Source of the DNA: Zoroaster sp. YZ-2022
Lineage: Eukaryota > Echinodermata > Asteroidea > Forcipulatida > Zoroasteridae
Reading direction: 5' to 3'
Assembly: GCA_029582265.1 (NCBI GenBank)
Contig: CM055816.1
Coordinates: 80,532,472-80,596,471 of the forward strand
Length of the DNA stretch: 64,000 bases
Shown: positions 58,701 to 64,000 of the stretch, piece after piece
Numbering within the stretch: the stretch's first letter is position 1
How the letters are laid out: each line of letters opens with the position of its first letter
Made by a program: the position numbers and the translations under genes
Notes under the pieces: generated by a model
Databases searched by the model: none
What the model was told of the DNA's origin: nothing
The model's input: the letters and a program-made list of their open reading frames with translations, nothing else

Positions 58701-61700
58701 TTTGTCCGAGTCATTCTGCAATAAAAAAACTAAAATTCAAAGAAACCAGGAAGCATTATGATTTTGATGGAAGATTTTTAATTGTCTGAAATACCGGAAC
58801 AAATTTATGCTACTACACATTGCATGTTGTGGCCAACACAAGTTTTCATGCACTTTGTGAAATCATAATGTTGTAGGAGATGCATATACCACAAGATAAC
58901 AAACCTGACATTCCTCACTCCAATAGATTTTTAATATAGCAGTTACAGAGTTATTGGCATGCCATGCTGGAGCCACAATTCTCATTTTTTTAAAATACAT
59001 TTTTATAAATGGCAAAATTACATGCTAACACTAAGCACATACCTGAACTAGTACAGTTTATCAACAACTGATACAAATGATTACAACAACAAAACAACGA
59101 AACTGTAGAGTGAAGTTAATAGGACTGAAGTTGGAGTAGGTGCACATACTTACCTCATCTGTGGTAACGAGATATATCCTGACTGGGTGAGTTTTTACTT
59201 CTTCAAAATAACCTTCCACGGTGAAAGGGTCTCACCTGACTGTAGACTGGGCAGCAAGATACGTCCACTGAATGTCGACAGCCATGACTGCAAATCTGCA
59301 ATGTTCAGGTCTTGAAAGTCATTTCTCCCTTGAGGGAAAAAAGCGTGACGACTGCCTCTTTCAATTCATGGAGTCCAGCATCTCGAGGAAGGTCAATCTC
59401 ATACACTCCACCACCATTGCCTGCCACGACTTGTCTGTGGGTCTTCTGGTAGGCTTTCTTATGCTTCCATCCAGTGTGTATGCGCAAGGTTGCTGAAGTT
59501 TTCTTACTGGGACCTGGTTGGTCCCCCCTTCTCCCCTTCACCATCTCCCTCAGCTTTTTCACAGCAGGAGATGCAGATGCTTCAGCTAAATATCATAAAT
59601 CAATGCAAAATAATGTAAACTCGCATTATTTTATATAAATGTCATTTTAGAATATTTTATATTGTTAACTTTCTTTGCACGAAGGAACACAGCAGTCTGC
59701 ATTGCATGGTTGGTGGGGGTGGGGGGGTGTGTCAAGTCCCATCATGGTGTTGTCCTTGGCTCCCAATTTTCTATAGGTTTAGTTGAGTTCTGTATCACAG
59801 AACCACTATAAGTGTATAGCATAAAAAAGTGTGAATACAAGAATTAAGCTGTTGCAAACTGCTTACCAACTACTACACCATATACATGAAACCTTACTAA
59901 GCCTAGTTGGTTACTAAAAAGGTCTGTAGTTGCTTACTAAGCCTAGTTGGTAACTAATTGGTATTCCTGAAACATTACTAGCATTGGTTACATTCTAAGT
60001 TTCTTACTAAAGTTAGTGTTGACCCAGGGTAATTACTCTAAGTCACTAGCATCGATACCATTTTATCACTGACCACCGACGTGACAACATGGCCAGAATA
60101 ATCAGGGAATTGTTAGAACTTCGTCGTGCTATGCGAAAAGAATGCATATTCCGGGACGGGAGGAACCCAACAGACATATTTAGTGATGCACAGTTGCAAC
60201 AGCAATAAAAAAAATTGAAATTTTGTTAGTGCCGGACTTGGATCTTTAGGTGTTTTTTTCATCCTCCGGTTCTCTTCTTGGACTTCCTCATACTTGACAG
60301 GCATTCTCTTGAGTCAGATTTTAATTTGGATAATCACATTTCTAAATCATCCAAGGATCTTTGGACCTGTGGAAATTTTGCACGGTTTTGGCTGAGCATA
60401 GCTACACATGCATCTTTCTTTTTCTTGTTAGTGTTTGCATCTTCTGCTTAGCATCAATAATATCTTTTAATTCGTCATACTTGTATGCCAAAAAGAGATT
60501 CTCTTCTTGAGAATAATTTGCCTTCCTTGGCCTTTTTGTAGCCATGTTTGGTAACCTAGCTACATGTTTATATGCAATTGCTAGAGAATTTGATTTTGAT
60601 TCACTTACATGCAGTACACACTATACCACATATACATGTAGGCCTTGGTCCAGTTTTTTTTTTGGCTAATGCATTCAAGTCATGGACATGAATTAGCCTA
60701 ATACACCTGTCACACTATTGTATCTATTGTCATCACATTCCATACATGCCCATTCCACCCAAAAGCAGCCAATTCCAGTTACTCATCAAGTATGCAACTA
60801 AATTCTCCTAGTATGTATAGTTAGCAAGGTTCTTAGTAAGGCTTCATGAATTTCAATTTAGTTGTCAACTCCATAGTTGGCTACAAGGCATTTTAATAAC
60901 ATACTAAGGCCTAGTTGACTGCTAAGTTCGTAAGGTTTCATGAATATGGCCCCTGTAGTATAAATGCAAAAAAAAGGGTAATGGCCTCACATTTCGACCC
61001 CTATAAGGATCTTTTTCACTACGGCTGAAAAAGTATTTTTGATCTTAAGTTAAGATCAGAAACATACCAGATATGTAACTTTTAGATTTATCTCTTATTC
61101 GTGCACGATCCCCGATTCTAGTGACACCTAATGCACTGAAATCTGCATCTGTCAACACTGCAGCTTCTCTGGGTCCAACCTATAAATATAAAGAGAAATT
61201 ATTTATTGACTTTATTATGCAACTATTGATTATGTAACATTGATCTTTACCTCTGTTTACCCGAGGACCTTTCTTTTTACACAAAGATGACCTCCCCCCC
61301 CAAAAAAAAAAAATAACACATTTAAAAAAAAGTAAATGTTATTAATAATACAAATAAAGCAATTCACTGTCGGTGAATCAAATTCCCTTTTCATTAAAAA
61401 AATTGCAGAACTTGTTGGAAATTGCTTTATCAGACTCAATATTGTGACTACGTCATACCATAGGGGAGTTGTCTTCACACACTGCTGGTGAAGAGACTAA
61501 ACAATATTAGTAAACAGAAAGCGCTATTTACATGTTGTTTAATGCAATTTCTGCCAGATAAGATCGAAAATAAAATAGGGGACTTTTAGGTGGATTACTT
61601 TTATAGCCAATGAATCTATATCTACTTTTTTCCTTCAACTTGAGAATCTAACCCATCCCCAAAAACTCATTATTTCTAAAGAGTAATATTTGGTTTTTTT

Positions 61701-62841
61701 ATGCCAATTATAAATTTCATAAATACTAGACTTCACGATTTGTACAATTTATCGTGCCATTTGAAAGGGTACACAATGGACTACAAAATCAGTGATATTT
61801 GGTTTTATGCACATTTTGTTACTGCATCATTTTTATTATTATACATAATTACAAAATAAACACAATATAACTTTATGCATAAAATCATGTGTTTACTAAA
61901 ATATATACAAGAAAACCAAAGTACATACTTTGTAACTGTTAGTTCTAAATTAATAAACCTTTTCGACATTCTCAATGCATCATGGGAAACTGTTTACAAA
62001 GTATATGCCTATGGCGTAACATGAAAGTCATAAAAAGTCGTGAAGAGTTGGCGACTTACGTGTAGCGCCGTGTACTGGTACACAAAACGCTACTTTCCCA
62101 TGATGCATTGAGAATGTCGAAAAGGTTTATTGAAAACTTCTCTCCCAAGGATAGAAATTAAAAACATTTTTGACGAAATGTCTCGGTCTTAAACCACTGT
62201 GCAATCATTTTCCCGGTTCTGGATAGCTCTTAGTTTGCTTTAAATTGCAATAGTCCACGAACAATGACTGTTTCGGTCAAAATTAATACTGTCAGACTGT
62301 CTGGTCTCTGTGACTGTGTTAGGATGTGTAACAATTTTAGGAAAGAGTGCAGTATACGATCGCCACTGCACTCTTCCCCAATTTTAAACTAGTATTATTA
62401 GCCGTTTGGAAGCAAACTCAGTAAACTATCAATTGTTTTCTGAAGCGACATGGATTAACATGTTAAATAGATTTTTTAATTTGCAGCTATCCAGAACCGG
62501 AATAAATACGGAACCGGGAAAACGACTGTCTTAGTGGGAATTACCCTTAGTGGCTAACGGTCACCATTCATACGTCTAGGCATGGTCTAGGAAAGGCCTA
62601 GGTTTTGCCCCATAAATGTGGCACGGACACGCCCCCCCCCCCAAGGATAGGTCAAGGGGGGGGCGTGTCCGTGCCACATTTATGGGGCAAGCCTAGGTTA
62701 AGCCTTAACAACATTTTACCCCTTTTTTTTGGACCGATTTCCTTTAAATAAACACGTAACAAGTACATAGTAACATACCCCGTTCTCTTCAAACTCCTGT
62801 ATCAGCTGTTCCAGACCCAACTGGCGTAAAATAACATCCAT
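52622..62841 (-). CDS. SAM-HECT (G2E3-like) protein gene, whole locus
   Basis: At least 11 minus-strand exons: 62,841-62,779; 61,179-61,068; 59,585-59,154; 58,715-58,371; 57,987-57,925; 57,236-57,112; 55,933-55,721; 55,539-55,507; 54,837-54,578; 53,497-53,268; 52,783-52,665/52,622. Order: SAM-like N-terminus, a conserved TGWKHKK..GGG domain, Ser/Asn-rich linker, acidic linker, HECT domain. Known relatives are HECT E3 ubiquitin ligases of the G2E3-like expansion in fish and invertebrates, which transfer ubiquitin through a C-terminal cysteine. Splice phases agree along most of the gene. Single missing bases are needed at about 59,340, 59,230, 55,540 and 54,605. One exon seems absent between 53,498 and 54,577 (phase 0 into phase 2), and the segment with the catalytic Cys is missing. 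Either an error-containing active gene or a young pseudogene. Confidence 0.75.
53268..53497 (-). CDS. SAM-HECT gene exon 10 (HECT central)
   Basis: Acceptor TCTGTACACTAG, donor TGTGCAG|GTAATG (phase 1). It reads VHSAVRQFTEGLGPLWEQVT ... ALFIYDPQPLTVSDFRQLYH ... DTVYCWELFIQTCA. AVRQF.EGL...W and the following L..PLT..DF..L match the HECT region before the C-lobe in G2E3-like proteins. It requires phase 2 entry, which exon 9 (phase 0) does not supply; about 40 residues of the usual domain are also missing, so an exon is lost or unrecognised upstream. Confidence 0.75.
53708..53920. mobile_element. TIR element, CTGCAGGGGTTATTATCTGTATA ends
   Basis: The 60-base left arm (CTGCAGGGGTTATTATCTGT ... 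GGGAGACTGGCTAGAAAGCAT) is inverted at 53,860-53,920. The loop of about 90 bases holds a GGGGGTGGGGG run. Non-coding, in the same HECT intron as 53,944-54,203. Confidence 0.85.
53944..54203. mobile_element. Mariner-like MITE, CAGGGTGGCCCC ends
   Basis: TACAGGGTGGCCCCAAAAAC..AGACAAGCATACTTCCAGTACCCTG at the left, and the inverse CAGGGTAGTGGAAGTATGCTTGTC..GGGCCAGCCTGTA at the right; TIRs of about 50 bases with TA on both sides (53,942-53,943 and 54,204-54,205). Interior non-coding. It lies where an exon of the HECT gene is expected. Confidence 0.85.
54215..54245 (+). repeat. (TTTTA)n microsatellite
   Basis: Five to six units of ATTTT between the MITE at 53,944-54,203 and a G-run at 54,255-54,265. 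Confidence 0.8.
54578..54837 (-). CDS. SAM-HECT gene exon 9 (HECT N-lobe)
   Basis: Acceptor TTTCACTTTTGACAG, donor GAAAAG|GTAGGA. It reads DPLKEVVNSSGMFQVHENKA ... YKLAGQLMLWSLTHGGPGIA ... LCPSLFAAMVGKDVDMKDMT. GMF.V.EN, a GQLM..SL.HGGPGI stretch and LCP.LF are typical of HECT in this family (GQ.I..S..HGGP.L..L.P). A TAG follows in frame; one missing base near 54,605 would continue as DIAEHTTRVNLEK to the donor and give phase 0. Confidence 0.8.
54850..55500. other. HECT-gene intron 8, nothing recognised
   Basis: No repeat or RNA gene is evident. Confidence 0.4.
55507..55539 (-). CDS. SAM-HECT gene exon 8 (micro-exon)
   Basis: An 11-codon candidate, KLEEINLQDLY, between GAGTATTTAAG and a strong donor TATAC|GTAAGT (phase 0, as exon 9 needs). 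Entry from exon 7 (phase 2) would need one more base at the acceptor, so it shares the missing-base pattern. Without it exon 7 joined to exon 9 hits an immediate stop. Supported by phase and donor rather than by homology. Confidence 0.45.
55721..55933 (-). CDS. SAM-HECT gene exon 7 (HECT N-lobe start)
   Basis: Acceptor ACATGTTTTTTTTCAG, donor TTTCG|GTAATT, 213 bases, phase 2 to 2. It reads ASESSRVDIISSLMTADEGD, then a HRRRLLKSAVRAISSSTF segment and VVFAGEDAQDGGGPRREFFR. The F.GE.AQDGGGPRREFF motif is the hallmark opening of HECT domains in the G2E3-like group. No frame damage in this exon. Confidence 0.85.
56040..56570. repeat. AC-rich low complexity: (ATTT)n and (AACAG)n
   Basis: 56,055-56,085 is (ATTT)n. 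56,200-56,550 is almost free of T and is built from AACAGA/GAACAG, CAACACCCC and AACAAAC words, with a tight (GAACA)n core at 56,310-56,345. Long open frames on either strand (Cys/Leu/Val-rich on minus) are composition artefacts. It lies inside intron 6 of the HECT gene. Confidence 0.85.
57112..57236 (-). CDS. SAM-HECT gene exon 6 (acidic linker)
   Basis: Acceptor GTACTTTTCAG, donor ACACA|GTAAGT (phase 2). It reads DSDHAPCSNVPETIDLLDDT then EEDMEDIVIAVVEATDQPLE. Acidic, with an amphipathic EDMEDIVIAVVE stretch. Joins the HECT start in phase. Confidence 0.65.
57600..57867 (-). mobile_element. tRNA-Leu-type SINE, reverse orientation, in HECT intron
   Basis: TAGACCGCTCGGCCACGACACTCCA at 57,844-57,867 is the inverse of the SINE head. 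GCCTTGCTCAAGGACACAAG, AATTATGGTCAAGTG and CCGAAGGACG.. match the body inverted. The central tRNA-like part is worn. Sense-orientation with respect to the HECT gene. Confidence 0.8.
57925..57987 (-). CDS. SAM-HECT gene exon 5 (linker)
   Basis: Acceptor CAACCTCACAG, donor CTCTG|GTAAGG, 63 bases, phase 0 to 0: TARDSIMQPDTPTITFSRNT. No domain. The small, in-phase size suggests it could be skipped without breaking the frame. Confidence 0.6.
58371..58715 (-). CDS. SAM-HECT gene exon 4 (Ser/Asn-rich repeat linker)
   Basis: Acceptor TTTTTTTATTGCAG, donor ACACAG|GTAATG, 345 bases, phase 0 to 0. It begins NDSDKDDDDNLRDVFSTGNN, then about 80 residues almost wholly Ser and Asn with some Arg and His, encoded by AGC/AAC triplets, and ends SSSDGTTPSSSRMDTQ. 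The other two frames would give poly-Gln or poly-Ala-like protein, but only the Ser/Asn frame joins both neighbouring exons. Disordered linker. The plus strand shows the same tract as CTG/TTG repeats with spurious Cys- and Leu-rich frames. Confidence 0.7.
59154..59585 (-). CDS. SAM-HECT gene exon 3 (TGWKH..GGG domain), two frameshifts
   Basis: Acceptor GATATTTAG, donor GATGAG|GTAAGT. It reads TSATLRIHTGWKHKKAYQKT ... VVAGNGGGVYEIDLPRD ... LKEAVVTLF. The frame then breaks at a run of six T (minus strand) at about 59,337-59,342; seven T would continue as FPQGRNDFQDLNIADLQSW, as expected from relatives with an LFFP.G motif. A second break near 59,230 needs one more base before DPFTVEGYFEEVKTHPVRIY. 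With two bases added, the exon has phase 1 to phase 0, matching its neighbours. This beta-grasp-like module precedes HECT in the G2E3-like family; the fold is my inference. Confidence 0.7.
60089..60208 (+). pseudogene. Harbinger transposase N-terminal fragment
   Basis: A 39-codon frame from ATG 60,089 to TAA 60,206: MARIIRELLELRRAMRKECI then FRDGRNPTDIFSDAQLQQQ. The FRDR.NP.D..SD..L pattern is the conserved N-terminal start of PIF/Harbinger DDE transposases. The catalytic domain is absent. Confidence 0.6.
60238..60545 (-). pseudogene. Harbinger Myb/SANT protein, frameshifted
   Basis: ATG at 60,545 opens MATKRPRKANYSQEENLFLA then YKYDELKDIIDAK; a shift leads to NTNKKKKDACVAMLSQNR, and another to LKSDSRECLSSMRKSKKRTG followed by stop. 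This is the order of the Myb/SANT-like DNA-binding domain (NYS..E..LL, then N...KK.AW, then LKS..R......KKTGG) that partners Harbinger transposase. Frames are broken at least twice. Confidence 0.65.
61068..61179 (-). CDS. SAM-HECT gene exon 2 (rest of SAM-like domain)
   Basis: Acceptor TATATTTATAG, donor ATCTG|GTATGT (phase 1). It reads VGPREAAVLTDADFSALGVT then RIGDRARIRDKSKSYIS. LTDADF..LGVTRIGDRARI is the typical C-terminal half of a SAM domain (LT..DL..LGI...G.R..I). SAM domains mediate protein-protein oligomerisation. Joins exon 1 in phase 0. Confidence 0.75.
61190..61945. other. HECT-gene intron 1, nothing recognised
   Basis: Short homopolymers only. Confidence 0.4.
61952..62132. mobile_element. 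MITE, AATAAACCTTTTCGACATTC ends
   Basis: AATAAACCTTTTCGACATTCTCAATGCATCATGGGAAA is inverted as TTTCCCATGATGCATTGAGAATGTCGAAAAGGTTTATT; 38-base near-perfect TIRs around about 105 bases. Non-coding, in HECT intron 1. Confidence 0.88.
62594..62698. mobile_element. Perfect hairpin, GCCCCATAAATGTGGCACGG arms
   Basis: TTGCCCCATAAATGTGGCACGGACACGCCCCC and its inverse meet around a loop of about 15 bases (AAGGATAGGTCAAG). A single third arm occurs at 63,391-63,422 followed by a different sequence. The outer bases CCTAGG also pair. Confidence 0.88.
62779..62841 (-). CDS. SAM-HECT gene exon 1 (start codon, SAM helix 1)
   Basis: ATG at 62,841-62,839 opens MDVILRQLGLEQLIQEFEEN, closing with a strong donor (GGG|GTATGT) in phase 0. 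The LGLEQ.I..FEENG pattern is the first part of a SAM domain. A CCTAAAACATG context precedes it, and no earlier in-frame ATG is needed. Confidence 0.75.
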
Positions 62842-62917
62842 GTTTTAGGCCTACTTTATTGTCTTTGAGACTAATTATTCGTCGTCGCGGGGAAAAAGGT
62901 CAGAGTACCTCTGAACA

Positions 62918-63045
62918 GAGCCGTATATAGAGAGAGTTGCGACATGGCGAGTACCGATCAACACGTGAATTCGCGCGCACACGTTTCTGGGAGTCAAAAT
63001 GGCTTCTAATCACTAGTTGTCGCAACTCTCTCTATATACGGCTCT
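62918..63045. mobile_element. MITE, GAGCCGTATATAGAGAGAGTTGCGAC ends
   Basis: AGAGCCGTATATAGAGAGAGTTGCGAC is inverted as GTCGCAACTCTCTCTATATACGGCTCT. The direct repeat ACCTCTGAACAG occurs at 62,907-62,918 and 63,046-63,057. A second, one-ended copy (GAGCCTAGCCGTATATTGAGAGAGTTGCGACATGGCGAGTACCG) follows from 63,056. It sits about 80 bases upstream of the SAM-HECT start codon. Confidence 0.85.
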
Positions 63046-63196
63046 ACCTCTGAACAGAGCCTAGCCGTATATTGAGAGAGTTGCGACATGGCGAGTACCG
63101 GTTTTTCTGGTCACGTGGTCTATGGGCGCCATTTTGGGTCCTCAAAAAGTTTTTCCCGCGACAGCAGGAACGTAAGGTACGTGCATGTTATAGCAT

Positions 63197-63344
63197 TAGT
63201 CCGAATGCTTCTTCTGTTCACAAACAGTCTCCTATTTTTGGAATAATTATGTAATTTGCCGCTGTGAACAAAGCGACAAATTACATAATTATTCTAAAAA
63301 TAGGAGACTGTGAATAGTGTGAACGGAAGAAGTATTCGGACTAA
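63197..63344. mobile_element. Foldback MITE, TTAGTCCGAATGCTTCTTC ends
   Basis: TTAGTCCGAAT.CTTCTTC.GTTCAC..CAGTCTCCTATTTTT.GAATAATTATGTAATTTG is inverted almost to its centre, with a loop around CCGCTGTGAACAAAGC. About 148 bases, non-coding. Confidence 0.88.
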
Positions 63345-63773
63345 CTTGTTAACGTCGTTAGTTTCTAATGTCGGAGCTGAGGCTGTGCTTGCCCCATAAA
63401 TGTGGCACGGACACGCCCCCCCCCGCGTATCCTTAGCCACAGGTTGGTCTCATTCCGCTAACGGTAGTAATTCGAAATTCCAGGCGCTGAAATTGACGAT
63501 ATTTGCGACTATTTTGACAGTCTAGATACGTTCCTTACATGTTTAACTATCTAGGCGCCCAAAAAATGGTGATTTTACTTACATTTTATATTTCCTGACA
63601 TATAGGCCCGAAAAATTACAAGACGATCGTCATTGTGCAAGTTTCAACGAGGACGGCCATAGTGTTGAACGGGAAAACAACTTGTGCGCGCAACAATTTT
63701 ACGACGGCTGTTTTATGTGTGCACATACTTGCTGTATTTTAGCGCGCAGAGATATGACCACGTGATGTCGCAG

Positions 63774-63829
63774 ATATAAACTTTCAAGAAACTAACATTG
63801 AGCAGTTTCATCAAATTAACCGTACTGCA
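63774..63829 (+). promoter_or_regulatory. Possible divergent promoter and first exon
   Basis: GATATAAACTTTC supplies a TATA-like box (about 63,774). About 50 bases on, ACTGCATG|GTAAGTTC gives a perfect donor. This would be a 5' exon ending just after an ATG, for a plus-strand gene beyond the window, divergent from the SAM-HECT gene. Based only on these two signals. Confidence 0.25.
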
Positions 63830-64000
63830 TGGTAAGTTCATCCCCTTTTAACTATCATATACATGTACCAGGTTATTTAACTGTACTTACATTGTACATA
63901 ACACAAGAGAGAATGTTCATTAAAATAAAATGATAATGTAATAAATAGTCTATTATTAATTACAATAGTTTAATACTAATTTTAAATAGTAATTTTAAAC

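Larger units (their letters stand above)
59880..60958. mobile_element. PIF/Harbinger-type element, non-autonomous remnant
   Basis: Left end CCATATACATGAAACCTTACTAAGCCTAGTTGG and right end CTAAGTTCGTAAGGTTTCATGAATATGGCCCC are inverted relatives. Inside are the starts of both proteins of a two-gene Harbinger element: a transposase N-terminal fragment on plus and a Myb/SANT-type protein on minus, described separately. It lies in intron 2 of the SAM-HECT gene. Confidence 0.65.

Noticed and set aside
58288..58789. Cys-, Leu- and Ala-rich frames on plus and an Ala/Thr-rich frame on minus
   Set aside because: Shadows of the triplet repeat in HECT exon 4; only the Ser/Asn frame joins the neighbouring exons.

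Overview
The window is eukaryotic nuclear DNA: AT-rich, with spliced genes (GT-AG introns), many terminal-inverted-repeat (TIR) and foldback elements, tRNA-derived SINEs, a dead LINE fragment, a PIF/Harbinger remnant and several mini- and microsatellites. The gene families (SAM plus HECT 'G2E3-like' ligase, orphan integrase-core protein, secreted EGF-like protein) and repeat style suggest a marine invertebrate, most likely a deuterostome such as an echinoderm or hemichordate. That is inference; nothing here fixes the species. There is no operon, CRISPR array or prokaryotic signal. Most long open frames are low-complexity or repeat artefacts.

Layout. 1-4,900 is homopolymer-rich sequence that looks like poor base calls. 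5-17 kb is repeat-rich: a decayed integrase-core exon (5.9-6.1 kb, minus), an 18-bp-type minisatellite (9.4-9.8 kb), degenerate ~100-bp repeats (10.7-13 kb) and a 3.5-kb foldback element (13.0-16.56 kb) with ATT runs and a 15-bp minisatellite. At 17.05-17.98 kb is a CpG-rich first exon of a CxxC protein plus a short second exon. Two arms of a large inverted repeat lie at 18.6-21.2 and 39.6-43.2 kb. 21.6-33 kb holds many MITE-like elements and, at 28.35 kb, a signal-peptide exon whose gene continues at 34.6 and 35.9 kb (EGF-like) and runs into a 500-base gap (36,002-36,501). tRNA-Leu(CAA)-derived SINEs lie at 34.3, 35.2, 36.8, 45.7 and 57.7 kb. A four-exon minus-strand orphan gene occupies 42.08-44.15 kb; its last exon is inside inverted-repeat arm 2 and is decayed in arm 1. 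An 81-bp satellite (45.3-46.7 kb), a LINE reverse-transcriptase fragment (47.4-48.5 kb, minus) and a 21-bp minisatellite (49.1-49.5 kb) follow.

The best genes converge near 52 kb. An integrase-core gene on plus (50.09-51.71 kb) faces a SAM-HECT gene on minus (62.84 down to 52.62 kb, at least 11 exons). The HECT gene keeps good splice sites and phase, but as assembled it needs one missing base at about four places, appears to lack one exon, and lacks the catalytic cysteine segment. The EGF-like exon also needs one missing base, so single-base deletions in the consensus are the likely common cause. No pathway links the genes; they are independent loci in a transposon-dense region.
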